Shown: in pieces, positions 18,964-28,357 of the stretch
Position numbering within the stretch: position 1 is the stretch's first letter
Layout of the letters: each line of letters opens with the position of its first letter
From: Allobosea sp.
Lineage (GTDB): Bacteria > Pseudomonadota > Alphaproteobacteria > Rhizobiales > Beijerinckiaceae
NCBI GenBank assembly: GCA_024231975.1
Contig: JAAEQB010000080.1
Coordinates: forward strand, 1-64,000
Length of the DNA: 64,000 nt
Direction of reading: 5' to 3'
The notes under the pieces: model-generated
The model's input: only the letters and a program-made list of their open reading frames with translations
What the model was told of the DNA's origin: nothing
Database searches by the model: none
Position numbers and translations under genes: made by a program

Positions 18964-19338
18964 TCACGCCGCCGTCTCGGTCATGAACACCTTCTGCGCC
19001 ACAACCCATTTGCCGTCGACCTTCAGGAAGGACAGAAGGTCGGTGAAATAGCGCGGCGGCATCTGACACTTGACCTTGACCAGCGCCATGGACGGCCCGA
19101 CCAGATCGATCGCGAGGATATGGTCGCCGCGCTCCAGCCCGGTCTCCTTCGGCGACTTGCGGCCCCGCACCGCCTCGAACCACTGCTCGCGTGGCACCAC
19201 CTTGAGCTCGCCGTCGAGCGACTGCGTCAGCGCGCTGGTCGGATGGAAGACCGATGTCAGCTTCTCGACGTTCCCCTCGTAGAGCCCGTCGAGATAGGTC
19301 CAGGTCGCGGCTTCGATCGCCTTGATGTCATCGTTCAT
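18964..19338 (-). CDS. NTF2-like / lumazine-binding-type small protein
   Basis: 124 residues of the SnoaL/NTF2-like cone fold (IEAATWTYLDGLYEGNVEKL, VFHPTSALTQ, then DLLSFLKVDGKWVVAQKVF). Such proteins bind small ligands or act as simple isomerases, and specificity cannot be predicted. ATG 19338 is chosen because GGGAGA lies upstream and the fold begins there; an upstream extension runs into repeat C. It sits between the MoxR and CoxE-like genes in the same direction, which suggests a role linked to the hydroxylase substrate or product. Confidence 0.75.
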   Translation of the reverse strand: MNDDIKAIEAATWTYLDGLYEGNVEKLTSVFHPTSALTQSLDGELKVVPREQWFEAVRGRKSPKETGLERGDHILAIDLVGPSMALVKVKCQMPPRYFTDLLSFLKVDGKWVVAQKVFMTETAA

Positions 19339-19360
19339 CGCTTGTCTCCCGTCATAGCGC

Positions 19361-19422
19361 GTCATGCTCGGGCTTGCCCCGAGCATCTCGGAAACCAGTT
19401 TCATCCTGCCCGAGAATGACGG
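19361..19422. repeat. Palindromic repeat family C, copy 1
   Basis: GTCATGCTCGGGCTTGCCCC begins a hairpin (ATGCTCGGG 19364-19372, CCCGAGCAT 19378-19386). The unit ends with CCCGAGAATGACGG, an imperfect terminal inverted repeat of the start. The same ends recur at 42041-42148 with a longer core. The element lies between the MoxR gene's stop and the NTF2-like gene's start. GTCATGCTCGGGCTT-type repeats are common in Hyphomicrobiales genomes, from general knowledge. Confidence 0.8.
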
Positions 19423-19429
19423 CGAAAGC

Positions 19430-20347
19430 TCATCCCCGCGCCACCTGCTTGGCCTGGTCGAGCAACTCGCCGACCTTCGAGCCCTGCATCGCCTGGATAT
19501 CGTCCTGATACTTCAGCAGCGCGCCGAGCGTGTCGGAGACGATCGCCGGATCGAGCGCCACCGCGTCGAGCTCGACCAGCGCGCTCGCCCAGTCGAGCGT
19601 CTCGGCGACGCCCGGCGCCTTGAACAGCTCCTCCTTGCGGATCGCCTGCACGAATGACACCACCTGCTTGGCCAGCTTGGCCGGGGCAGCTGGCGTCTTC
19701 GCCTTGAGGATCGCGAGCTCGCGAGCGGCGTCGGGATAGCCGACCCAGTGATAGAGGCAGCGGCGCTTCAGCGCGTCATGGATCTCGCGGGTGCGGTTCG
19801 AGGTCAGGATCACGATCGGTGGCTCGGCCGCCTTGACCGTGCCGAGCTCGGGAATCGTCACCTGCGCATCGGCCAGCACTTCGAGCAGGAAGGCCTCGAA
19901 GGCCTCGTCGGTGCGGTCGAGCTCGTCGATCAGCAGGATCGGCGCCCCGCCCTCCTGCGGCTCCAGCGCCTGCAGCAGCGGGCGCTTGACCAGATAGCGC
20001 TCGGAAAACAAATCGCTCTCCAGGCGCTGGCGATCGCCGGCGACGCCGCCCGCCTCGGCGAGGCGGATCGCCATCATCTGGCCGGCATAGTTCCATTCGT
20101 AGACGGCCGAGGCGAGGTCGAGCCCCTCATAGCATTGCAGCCGGATCAGCCGGCGTCCGAGCCCGGCCGACAGCACCTTGGCGATCTCGGTCTTGCCAGT
20201 GCCGGCCTCGCCTTCGAGCAGCAGCGGGCGCTTCATCCGGAGCGCCAGGAAGAGCACGGTCGCCAACGCCCGGTCGGAGACATAGCCCTGGGATTGCAGC
20301 AGGGACAGCGTGGCGTCGATGGAGGTCGGCAATGAGGCAGTGGTCAT
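19430..20347 (-). CDS. MoxR/CoxD-like AAA+ ATPase
   Basis: 305 residues. Walker A is GEAGTGKTEIAKVL, Walker B ILLIDELDRTDEAFEAFLLEVL, sensor 1 near VILTSNRTREIHDALKRRC. This is the MoxR type, and with the CoxE-like VWA protein two genes downstream it forms the usual chaperone pair for metalloenzyme maturation. It begins the leftward accessory string that ends with the cofactor cytidylyltransferase; two rightward genes and repeat A copy 2 separate it from the hydroxylase subunits. Confidence 0.87.
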   Translation of the reverse strand: MTTASLPTSIDATLSLLQSQGYVSDRALATVLFLALRMKRPLLLEGEAGTGKTEIAKVLSAGLGRRLIRLQCYEGLDLASAVYEWNYAGQMMAIRLAEAGGVAGDRQRLESDLFSERYLVKRPLLQALEPQEGGAPILLIDELDRTDEAFEAFLLEVLADAQVTIPELGTVKAAEPPIVILTSNRTREIHDALKRRCLYHWVGYPDAARELAILKAKTPAAPAKLAKQVVSFVQAIRKEELFKAPGVAETLDWASALVELDAVALDPAIVSDTLGALLKYQDDIQAMQGSKVGELLDQAKQVARG

Positions 20348-20460
20348 GCGGTCCCGGTCTTGGCAGATGTCGCAGCGGCGCCAGCCTCACAAGGCCGGTT
20401 TGACCTGTCACGATCCTTAGTCCCTAACAGGCCGAAGGGATAGCGAGCGGAGAATCCGGC

Positions 20461-21075
20461 GTGCTCGGCGCAATGTACATCGTCGCGATCATCGTCGAAG
20501 CCATGTCCGCTGCATTGGCGGCCGGCCGCCGGAGCATGGACTGGGTCGGCGTCTGCATGCTCGGCAGCATCACGGCGCTGGGCGGCGGCTCGGTGCGCGA
20601 CATGCTGCTCGGCCATTATCCGCTGAGCTGGGTCCAGCACCCACACTACCTGCTGATCACCGCCGGGGCGGCACTCATCACCATCGGCCTCGCCCGCTTC
20701 ATGCACAGGCTGCGCAAGATCTTCCTGCTGCTCGATGCGGTCGGCCTCGTGCTGTTCACCGTGATCGGCTGCAATGTCGCGCTGGAGATGCAGCAGCCTT
20801 TCATCATCGTGATCACCGCCGGGCTGATCACAGGCTGCGTCGGCGGCGTGCTGCGCGACATGCTCTGCGCCGATGTCCCCCTGCTCTTCCGCAGCGAGCT
20901 CTATGCCACCGTCTCGGTGGTGACAGGGCTGATCTACGTGGCCGGGCGCGGCGTCGAGTTGCCGCACGACTTCGTCACCGTGCTGGCCATGACGGTCGGA
21001 TTGGTGCTGCGCGTGATGGCGCTCCGCTTCAACTGGAGCATGCCGAAATTCGTCTACACGCGCGATCTGCACTGA
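20461..21075 (+). CDS. TRIC-type (YicG/UPF0126) cation channel family protein
   Basis: 204 residues with seven hydrophobic helices in two repeats. Each repeat holds a glycine-rich R-D motif (LGGGSVRDMLLGHYP and GCVGGVLRDMLCADVP), as in bacterial homologues of trimeric intracellular cation channels. The likely start is GTG at 20461, with GCGGAGA 9 bases upstream; an ATG follows four codons later. It runs opposite to the cox-like genes around it and may be unrelated to them. Confidence 0.85.
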   Translation: MLGAMYIVAIIVEAMSAALAAGRRSMDWVGVCMLGSITALGGGSVRDMLLGHYPLSWVQHPHYLLITAGAALITIGLARFMHRLRKIFLLLDAVGLVLFTVIGCNVALEMQQPFIIVITAGLITGCVGGVLRDMLCADVPLLFRSELYATVSVVTGLIYVAGRGVELPHDFVTVLAMTVGLVLRVMALRFNWSMPKFVYTRDLH

Positions 21076-21140
21076 GCGACGTCACTCTGCTGCCGGGTTC
21101 TGGTGAGAGGCTCCGCCAGATTGCGGGCGGAGGACAAGCC

Positions 21141-21497
21141 ATGACCAGCACAGCCGAACTCGCTGCCGCTTTCGTCGCCCTGCTCAAGGAGGGCAAGCAC
21201 GAGGACGCCGCACGCGCCTACAACGCCGACGATATCGCCAGCTACGAGAACATGCCCGGGCCGATGGCCGAGAGCCATGGCAAGCAGGCGGTGAAAGGCA
21301 AGGGCGAATGGTGGACCGCCAATCACGAGGTCCACGAGTTCACCACCGCGGGCCCCTATCTCAACGGCGACCAGTTCGCCGTGCATTTCTACTTCGACGT
21401 CACCGTCAAGGAGAGCGGCGAGCGCCGCAAGATGCACGAGATCGGGCTCTATACGGTGAAGGACGGCAAGATCGCCGAGGAGCGGTTCTTTTATTGA
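21141..21497 (+). CDS. SnoaL/NTF2-like small protein
   Basis: 118 residues with the NTF2-like pattern (LAAAFVALLKEGKHEDAARA, PYLNGDQFAVHFYFDVTVKE, EIGLYTVKDGKIAEERFFY). Ligand and activity are unknown. GCGGAGGACAAGCC precedes the ATG, a good ribosome site. It is the second NTF2-like gene in this part of the window; the two are not close paralogues. It ends convergent to the medium-subunit gene with repeat A copy 2 between. Confidence 0.8.
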   Translation: MTSTAELAAAFVALLKEGKHEDAARAYNADDIASYENMPGPMAESHGKQAVKGKGEWWTANHEVHEFTTAGPYLNGDQFAVHFYFDVTVKESGERRKMHEIGLYTVKDGKIAEERFFY

Positions 21498-21523
21498 CGC
21501 ACACCGCCCACGGAGGGCTACTT

Positions 21524-21680
21524 GCCCCCTCTCCCCTTGCGGGAGAGGGTTGGGGTGAGGGGTCGCGCGACGCTGGTCATGTGTCCAGCGCAGCGCTCCC
21601 CAGAGCCTTCAAGACCTGAGCGACCCCTCATCCGTCTCGGCTTCGCCGAGCCACCTTCTCCCGCAAGGGGAGAAGGGAGC
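21524..21680. repeat. Palindromic repeat family A, copy 2
   Basis: The same two ends as copy 1 (CCCTCTCCCCTTGCGGGAGA near 21527 and TTCTCCCGCAAGGGGAGAA near 21656) surround an unrelated core of about 55 bases. It sits between convergent stop codons, where it could serve as a bidirectional terminator-like structure. Confidence 0.85.
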
Positions 21681-21690
21681 GCCAGCGCCC

Positions 21691-22497
21691 TCAGGCCTTC
21701 CCCGTCGCCTGCGCCACGGCCTGCCTGGCCATCACGCCGATGAGATGGGCGCGGTACTCGGCATCGGCGTGGATGTCGCCATTGATGCCCTTGGCGGTGT
21801 GCTTGAGGCCATCCAGCGATTTACTCGCGAAGCGCGCCTTCAGCGCCGCCTCCGCTTCCGGCCAGCGGAAGACACCGCCCTCGCCCGCTCCGGTCACCGC
21901 CACCGCGATCTCGCTGCCGCGCTTGGCGACGAAGACGCCGACCAGCGCATAGCGCGAAGCCGGATTGCGGAACTTGGCGTAGCCCGCTTTGGACGCCACC
22001 GGGAACGAGACCTTGACGATGATCTCGCCCTCGTCGAGCGCGGTCTCGTAGAGGCCGCTGAAGAACTCCTCGGCCGGCAGCTTGCGCTTGTTGGTCACCA
22101 CTGTCGCGCCGAGGGCCAGCAGCGCCGCCGGATAGTCGGCCGCCGGGTCGTTGTTGGCGACCGAGCCGCCGATCGTGCCGCGATGGCGCACATGCGGATC
22201 GCCGATATGGCTGGCGAGATAGGCCAGCGCCGGAATCGCCTCCTGCACCTCCGGCGAGGCCGCGACCTCGGCATGGGTCGTCATCGCGCCGATCACGAGG
22301 TTGCGGCCCTTGCGGGCGATGCCCTTGAGGTCGGCGCAGGAGGAGAGATCGACCAGCGCGCCGGGCGAGGCCAGGCGCTGCTTCATCGTCGGCAGCAAGG
22401 TATGGCCGCCGGCGAGCAGCTTGGCGTCCTCCTTCTTGGCGAGGAGGCTGGCGGCCTGACGCGCGGTCGCCGGGCGGTGATAGGTGAAGGCGTACAT
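21691..22497 (-). CDS. Xanthine-oxidase-family FAD subunit (CoxM-like)
   Basis: 268 residues. The FAD-binding loops are AGGHTLLPTMKQRLASP near residue 32 and TIGGSVANNDPAADYPAAL near residue 105, as in CoxM/XdhB. It carries electrons from the [2Fe-2S] subunit through FAD. Its start lies 17 bases after the large-subunit stop, giving the leftward order small-large-medium rather than the medium-small-large order of the classic cox operon. Confidence 0.9.
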   Translation of the reverse strand: MYAFTYHRPATARQAASLLAKKEDAKLLAGGHTLLPTMKQRLASPGALVDLSSCADLKGIARKGRNLVIGAMTTHAEVAASPEVQEAIPALAYLASHIGDPHVRHRGTIGGSVANNDPAADYPAALLALGATVVTNKRKLPAEEFFSGLYETALDEGEIIVKVSFPVASKAGYAKFRNPASRYALVGVFVAKRGSEIAVAVTGAGEGGVFRWPEAEAALKARFASKSLDGLKHTAKGINGDIHADAEYRAHLIGVMARQAVAQATGKA

Positions 22498-22514
22498 CGT
22501 CTCGTCCTTTCAGA

Positions 22515-24878
22515 TCACTCGGCAGCCATGCGGCTGAGCGTTTTCTGCGCGGCGCGCCAGACGGCCTGCGGCGTCGCCGGCATGGCGATGTCCTCATGGC
22601 CGAGCGCATCGGTGATGGCGTTGATGACCGCGGGCGGCGAGGCGATGGCCCCGGCTTCGCCGCAGCCCTTGATCCCCAGCGGGTTCGACGGGCATGGCGT
22701 CACCGTCATGCCGACCTCGAAGGACGGCAGGTCGTCGGCGCGCGGCATGCAGTAGTCCATGAAGCTCGCGGTCACGAGCTGGCCGTCGGCATTGTAGCGG
22801 GCCCCTTCGAGCAGCGCCTGGCCGACGCCCTGGGCGATGCCGCCATGGACCTGGCCCTCGACGATCATCGGATTGATGACGTTGCCGAAATCGTCGACCG
22901 CCGCCCAGCGCTCGATCCTGGTCACGCCGGTGTCGGGATCAATCTCGAGCTCGCAGATATGGACGCCGGCCGGGAAGGTGAAGTTGGTCGGGTCGTAGAA
23001 CGCCCCCTCCTTCAGCCCCGGCTCGAGATCCTGGCCGTTGAACTTGTGAGCGACATAGGCCTGCAGAGCGCAGGAGCCGAAGTCGAGCTTCCGGTCGGTG
23101 CCCTTGACGGTGAAATTCCCGTCCTTGAAGTCGATATCGGCCTCGTCCGCCTCCAGCACGTAAGCCGCGACCTTCTTGCCCTTGGCGATCACCTTGTCGA
23201 TTGCCTTGAAGATCGCCGACATGCCGACCGCGCCCGAGCGCGAGCCATAGGTGCCCATGCCCATCTGCACCTTGTCGGTGTCGCCATGGACGATCGAGAC
23301 GTTCTCCAGGGGCACGCCGAGCCGGTCGGAGACGAGCTGGGCGAAGGTCGTCTCATGGCCCTGGCCATGGCTGTGCGAGCCGGTCAGCACCTCGATCGTG
23401 CCGATCGGATTGACCCGGACCTCGGCCGATTCCCACAGGCCCACGCCCGCGCCGAGCGAGCCGACCGCGGCGGAGGGAGCGATGCCGCAGGCCTCGATAT
23501 AGGCGGAGAAGCCGATGCCGCGCAGCTTGCCGGCGCGGGCGGAATCGCGCCGCCGCTTGGCGAAGCCCTTGTAGTCGATGATCTCCATCGCCTTCTTCAG
23601 CGAGGCGCCGTAATTGCCGGTGTCGTACATCATGATCACCGGCGTCTGGTGCGGGAACTTCCTGATGAAGTTCTGGGTGCGGAACTTGGCCGGATCCTTG
23701 CCGAGCTCACGCGCCGCAACCTCGACCAGCCGCTCGACCACGAAGGTGGCCTCCGGCCGGCCGGCGCCCCTGTAGGCGTCGACCGGAGCGGTGTTGGTAT
23801 AGACCGCATCGACCTCGCAATAGATCGCCGGGATGTCGTACTGCCCGGACAGCAGCGGCGCGTAGAGATAGGTCGGCACCGACGACGAGAAGGTCGAGAG
23901 ATAGGCCCCGAGATTGGCGGTGGTGTGCACCCGCATCGCCAGCATCTTGCCCTCGCCGTCCATGGCGAGTTCGGCATGGGTGACGTGGTCGCGGCCATGG
24001 GCGTCGGAGAGGAAGGCCTCGGTGCGGTCCGAAGTCCATTTCACCGGACGGCCGACCTTCTTCGCCGCCCAGACGCAGACCGTCTCCTCGGCATAGATGA
24101 AGATCTTCGAGCCGAAGCCGCCGCCCACATCCGGCGCGATCACCCGCAGCTTGTTCTCCGGCGCAATACCGATGAAGGCCGAGAGCACAAGCCGCGCCAC
24201 ATGCGGGTTCTGGCTGGTGGTGTAGAGCGTGAAGGCGCCCTCGCCCTGGTCGTAATCGCCGACCGCGGCGCGCGGCTCCATCGGGTTCGGCACCAGCCGG
24301 TTGTTGACGATGTCGAGCTTGGTGACGTGCTTGGCCGCCTTGAAGGCGGCGTCGGTCGCGCCCTTGTCGCCGAGATGCCAGTTGAACACCGTGTTGTCCG
24401 ACGCCTCGGCATGGATTTGCGTCTTCGCCTTGGCGGCGGTCGCGGTATCGGTCACCGCCGGCAGCACGCCGTAATCGACGACGATCGCCTCGGCTGCGTC
24501 GCGCGCCTGCGCCAAGGTCTCGGCGACGACCACCGCGATGTGGTCGCCGACATAGCGGACCTTGCCCTGGGCGAGCGCCGGATGCGGCCCGGCCTTCATC
24601 GGCGAGCCGTCCTTGGAATGGATCATCCAGCCGCAGATCAGCCCACCGACCTTGTCGGCGGCAAGATCGTCGCCGGTGAAGATCCCCAGCACGCCCGGCA
24701 TCGCCGCAGCGGCTTTAGTATCGATCTTCTTGAGCGTGGCGTGGGCGTGCGGCGAGCGCAGGAAATAGGCGTGGGCCTGGCCCGACCGGTTGATGTCGTC
24801 GGTATAGCGGCCCTGGCCGGTGATGAAGCGATGGTCTTCCTTGCGGCGGACGGGAGCGCCGATTCCGGTGGCGGACAT
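22515..24878 (-). CDS. Form II CoxL-like molybdenum hydroxylase large subunit
   Basis: 787 residues of the xanthine oxidase family. The active-site loop reads AYRGAGRPEATF, the form II signature; true CO dehydrogenases (form I) have AYRCSFR with the Cys that holds copper. The catalytic Glu is in KGCGEAGAIASPP near the C-terminus, and the glycine-rich molybdopterin segment VGGGFGSKIFIYAEE is present. Hydroxylation of an aldehyde, heterocycle or other organic is expected; the substrate is unknown. CAGGAGGAATTC precedes the chosen ATG. A repeat lies in the 165-base gap to the small-subunit gene. Confidence 0.9.
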   Translation of the reverse strand: MSATGIGAPVRRKEDHRFITGQGRYTDDINRSGQAHAYFLRSPHAHATLKKIDTKAAAAMPGVLGIFTGDDLAADKVGGLICGWMIHSKDGSPMKAGPHPALAQGKVRYVGDHIAVVVAETLAQARDAAEAIVVDYGVLPAVTDTATAAKAKTQIHAEASDNTVFNWHLGDKGATDAAFKAAKHVTKLDIVNNRLVPNPMEPRAAVGDYDQGEGAFTLYTTSQNPHVARLVLSAFIGIAPENKLRVIAPDVGGGFGSKIFIYAEETVCVWAAKKVGRPVKWTSDRTEAFLSDAHGRDHVTHAELAMDGEGKMLAMRVHTTANLGAYLSTFSSSVPTYLYAPLLSGQYDIPAIYCEVDAVYTNTAPVDAYRGAGRPEATFVVERLVEVAARELGKDPAKFRTQNFIRKFPHQTPVIMMYDTGNYGASLKKAMEIIDYKGFAKRRRDSARAGKLRGIGFSAYIEACGIAPSAAVGSLGAGVGLWESAEVRVNPIGTIEVLTGSHSHGQGHETTFAQLVSDRLGVPLENVSIVHGDTDKVQMGMGTYGSRSGAVGMSAIFKAIDKVIAKGKKVAAYVLEADEADIDFKDGNFTVKGTDRKLDFGSCALQAYVAHKFNGQDLEPGLKEGAFYDPTNFTFPAGVHICELEIDPDTGVTRIERWAAVDDFGNVINPMIVEGQVHGGIAQGVGQALLEGARYNADGQLVTASFMDYCMPRADDLPSFEVGMTVTPCPSNPLGIKGCGEAGAIASPPAVINAITDALGHEDIAMPATPQAVWRAAQKTLSRMAAE

Positions 24879-24900
24879 GAATTCCTCCTGGCGGTGGAGC

Positions 24901-24941
24901 AGGATCAGCGCGAAAAACCGGTTCCCACTTTTTCGCATCCT
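24901..24941. repeat. GAAAAA/TTTTTC hairpin repeat (family D) between small and large subunit genes
   Basis: AGGAT...ATCCT encloses an inverted repeat, GCGAAAAA (24910-24917) and TTTTTCGC (24929-24936), with CCGGTTCCCAC in the loop. The sequence GAAAAACCGGTTCCCACTTT is a familiar dispersed intergenic motif in Hyphomicrobiales genomes, from general knowledge; only one copy is in the window. It could form a hairpin in the mRNA between these subunits. Confidence 0.6.
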
Positions 24942-25043
24942 GCTCTGGCGTGGCGCCTCTTGGCGGGCGCTATCAGCATGTTTCGGGGATCACATCGGAA
25001 GAAGGCAGCGCCGGCCCTGGCCTGGCACGGCCTCCGCAACACG

Positions 25044-25544
<501 letters not shown>

Positions 25545-25834
25545 GGGGCACTCCTCCGAAAGCCTGTTTTCTGTACAGCCGACGACATCTCGAAGGCAGC
25601 ACGATCCATGCGCCGGCCCGTCACGAGCCAGCGGAGAATTTCCTTGGAACAACTTCAAAAAACAATGTGGACCCGGGATTTTCCGCGGTCAAGCGGGCAG
25701 CCATTCCGCGAGCAGCCCCGTTTGGCGATGTTTTTGCATGGTTTTGACGCACGACACCTGGATGCGCAGCTTCGCGAGGCACGACCGGCGCAGGCGTCTC
25801 CTTTGCCGATTCTTAACCACGCCCATGCAACCTC
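25545..25834. other. Divergent intergenic region: hydroxylase operon / globin chemoreceptor
   Basis: 290 bases with no coding signal. Both promoters should lie here. AT-rich islands occur near 25650-25670 (CTTCAAAAAACAATGTGG) and 25725-25750 (GATGTTTTTGCATGG). I could not pick a convincing -35/-10 pair or a palindrome. Confidence 0.5.
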
Positions 25835-27226
25835 ATGGGCTGGAATGACGATCTCCGATCGTCGCGCTCATGGATGGCGCGGTTGGCCTCGATCCTCGAA
25901 CACGTCCAGCGTCGCCTCAAGGCGATCGGCTATGACGAGCGCCAGCGCCGGCGCCTGCACCACTATCGGGCCATCGTCGAGCGTGTCATCGTCGAGGTCG
26001 TCGAGCAGGATTTCGCGCGCGCCTTCGCCATCCACCCAATGCTGAAGCTCGCGGTAGAACCCGTCGCGACCGAGCTCTTCGCCGCCGAGGCCGAGCATTT
26101 CCGCCTGCTCTTTGAGGGCGATTTCGACCAGCGCTATTGCGACTCGCTGGAGCGGCTCACGCTTCTGGAACGCCACGGCCAGGTCGGCGCCCGCGCCCGC
26201 GCCTCGATCGCCTTCACCCTGTTCCGGATCTTCCTGGAGGAGAGCCGCACGCGGCTCGTCTTCTCGCGGCGCGACATCCCGCACGACCTCTTCATCATCG
26301 AGCGGGTTCTGACCTATGACGTCAACACCGCCATGTCGCTCGACCGCGAATTCGAGGCGGCGGAGGCGCGCCGCCGCGGCGTCGCGCTCGACGAGGTCGC
26401 CGCGACGCTGACCTCGCGCATCGGCCAGCTCGACGGCGCGATCAGCAAGGCGGTCGACCTCTTCGTCGAAACCGCCGGCGAGACCTCTCAGGCCAGCAGC
26501 TTCATCAAGGATCAGGTCGGTTCGGTCACCCAGAGCTCGCTGCTCGTCCGCGAGAAGGCGATGCAGACCGCGGCGGCGACCGAGGAGATGTCGGCGAACA
26601 TCGCCGAGATCGGCCAGCGCGCCCGCCAGAGCCTCGAGATCGCCAACCGCGCCGTCACCGACGCCGAGGCGATGGACGAAGCGATCGCGCGGCTGCGCCA
26701 CGTCACCAGCAGTATCGGGACCGTGGTCGGCATGATCGCCGACATCGCGGCGCAGACCAACCTGCTCGCCCTCAACGCCACCATCGAGGCAGCCCGGGCC
26801 GGCGAATCTGGCCGCGGCTTCGCGGTGGTCGCAGCCGAGGTGAAGTCGTTGGCGACGCAGACCGCCTCGGCGACGCAGGAGATCGCTGCGCAGATCGCCG
26901 AACTCTCGGCCAGTGCCGAGGCCTGCAGTGTCCGCGCCGCCTCGATCGGCGCAACCATCGGCGAGATCAAGGCGGATTCCGAGGCGATCTCGGACGCGGT
27001 CGCCCAGCAGAGCAGCGTCACCGGCGGCATCGCCCGGCACGCCGTCGAGGTCGCGCACGGGTCCGACGAGGCGATCGACAGCGCGACCCGCGTCAATGAC
27101 AGCCTCGGCAAGACTGAGAAGGCGCTGGAACGCGCCAATGCTGCTGCAGCCGACATCGCATTGCAGGTCGGCGCTGCGGAGACGACAGTCAGCGAGGCGC
27201 TCGCGGCGCTACGGAAGGCGTCTTGA
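25835..27226 (+). CDS. Soluble globin-coupled methyl-accepting chemotaxis protein (HemAT-like)
   Basis: 463 residues with no TM helix. Residues about 20-170 match the protoglobin-like sensor of globin-coupled receptors; the segment LTLLERHGQVGARAR offers the expected proximal His for heme. A linker leads to a chemoreceptor signalling domain with the hairpin tip IADIAAQTNLLALNATIEAARAGESGRGFAVVA (residues about 304-336; tip around QTNLLALN). It is probably a cytoplasmic O2, CO or NO sensor linked to CheA/CheW. The ATG at 25835 has no good ribosome site; ATG 25871 is an alternative. It is divergent from the hydroxylase operon. Confidence 0.82.
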   Translation: MGWNDDLRSSRSWMARLASILEHVQRRLKAIGYDERQRRRLHHYRAIVERVIVEVVEQDFARAFAIHPMLKLAVEPVATELFAAEAEHFRLLFEGDFDQRYCDSLERLTLLERHGQVGARARASIAFTLFRIFLEESRTRLVFSRRDIPHDLFIIERVLTYDVNTAMSLDREFEAAEARRRGVALDEVAATLTSRIGQLDGAISKAVDLFVETAGETSQASSFIKDQVGSVTQSSLLVREKAMQTAAATEEMSANIAEIGQRARQSLEIANRAVTDAEAMDEAIARLRHVTSSIGTVVGMIADIAAQTNLLALNATIEAARAGESGRGFAVVAAEVKSLATQTASATQEIAAQIAELSASAEACSVRAASIGATIGEIKADSEAISDAVAQQSSVTGGIARHAVEVAHGSDEAIDSATRVNDSLGKTEKALERANAAAADIALQVGAAETTVSEALAALRKAS

Positions 27227-27249
27227 GGCCTAGGGCATTTCTTCGCCCT

Positions 27250-27660
27250 TCAGCCCTCTCTGGCCGCCTTGATCCTCCGGCGGATCTCCGTGCGCCAGAT
27301 TGCGGCGTTCTTCTGCTGCTGGTTGAGCAGGACGCCCAGGATATAGGCCGTCACCGCTGCGCTCAGCAGCGCCACGCCGCTCTCGTAGACGATGTCGACG
27401 ACGAATTCCCTGACGCTCTCGGCGAGGAAGGAGAGGATCGAGGAATACTTCAATATCTTGGACAAGCCGACGAAGGCCGCGCCCATCAACGCGCCGGCCC
27501 ACAGGAAGAACCTGTGAATGAAGACCGGCGCCGTGACCTCTTCGATCTGGTCCGGATGCTCGCTGAAATAGGCGACGTCCCCGTCCGTGACGTCGCTGGA
27601 ACTACGAAAAAGCTGGTTGAAGAAGAGCGAGTCGGCACCTCGCCTCTCGTTCTTGCTCAT
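27250..27660 (-). CDS. Hypothetical membrane protein with two TM helices
   Basis: 136 residues, not recognised. A hydrophilic N-terminus (about 45 residues, with DVTDGDVAYFSEHPDQIEE) precedes two hydrophobic segments (about 48-65, FLWAGALMGAAFVGLS; and about 92-112, SGVALLSAAVTAYILGVLL) and a basic tail (RRRIKAAREG), suggesting an inner-membrane protein with both ends in the cytoplasm. GC content and codon use match the neighbours. It is convergent with the globin chemoreceptor (23-base gap) and lies downstream of the CoxG-like gene in the same direction. Confidence 0.6.
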   Translation of the reverse strand: MSKNERRGADSLFFNQLFRSSSDVTDGDVAYFSEHPDQIEEVTAPVFIHRFFLWAGALMGAAFVGLSKILKYSSILSFLAESVREFVVDIVYESGVALLSAAVTAYILGVLLNQQQKNAAIWRTEIRRRIKAAREG

Positions 27661-27734
27661 GGGATGCCTTTCCCGGTCGGGGTCCCGCGGCAGCGGACGA
27701 GGCCACCGACGGATCAGTGGCGGCAGCCCCGCTC

Positions 27735-28187
27735 TCAGCCCTCGCTGACCGCCTTGGCGAAGTTGGCGAAGAACTCGTCGGCGAGCTTCTTCGAGACCGA
27801 ATCGATCAGGCGCGAGCCGAGCTGCATCAGCTTGCCGCCGACCTGCGCATCGACCTCGTAGCGCAGCAGGGTCTGCCCGCCCTCGGCCTCTTCCAGCATG
27901 ACCTTGGCGCCGCCCTTGGCGAATCCGGCGATGCCGCCCTCGCCCTCGCCGACGATGCGATAGCCGTTCGGCGGGTCGAGATCCTGCAATTCGACCTTGC
28001 CCTTGAAGGTCGCCTTCACCGGGCCGAGCTTGACCTTCACCACCGCCGAGAAATGCGTGTCGTCATCCTTGTTGAGCTGCTCGCAGCCGGGGATGCAGGC
28101 TTTCAGCACCGCGGCATCGTTGAGCTTTTCCCAGACCACCTGCTTGGCTGCGGGCAGCACCACCTCGCCGTTCATCGTCATCGCCAT
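27735..28187 (-). CDS. CoxG-like SRPBCC family protein
   Basis: 150 residues of the CO dehydrogenase subunit G family (SRPBCC fold): MNGEVVLPAAKQVVWEKLND, then LKACIPGCEQLNKDDDTHF and RYEVDAQVGGKLMQLGSRLI. CoxG binds or recruits components of the cox system at the membrane and, in recent work on actinobacterial CODH, a lipophilic quinone. AGGAG lies upstream of the chosen ATG. It sits about 2.2 kb upstream of the small-subunit gene, in the same direction but separated by the chemoreceptor and a hypothetical gene. Confidence 0.85.
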   Translation of the reverse strand: MAMTMNGEVVLPAAKQVVWEKLNDAAVLKACIPGCEQLNKDDDTHFSAVVKVKLGPVKATFKGKVELQDLDPPNGYRIVGEGEGGIAGFAKGGAKVMLEEAEGGQTLLRYEVDAQVGGKLMQLGSRLIDSVSKKLADEFFANFAKAVSEG

Positions 28188-28357
28188 GGGCTGAGCTCCT
28201 CGCCATGCTCCGACGCCGCCGGCGCAGGTTGCAGCCGGACCGGCCTCGGGTCTATCCAAGTTCCCATAATCCATGGCCGGAAAGCACCGGCGCGCACAAG
28301 AGGACGAAGCTAGGATGTGGGTTGCAATGACCGCTCCGCACCAAGGCGCGCCCGGAC

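Noticed and set aside
22515..24878. True CO dehydrogenase (form I coxL)
   Set aside because: The active-site loop is AYRGAGR, not AYRCSFR, so the copper-binding Cys is missing.
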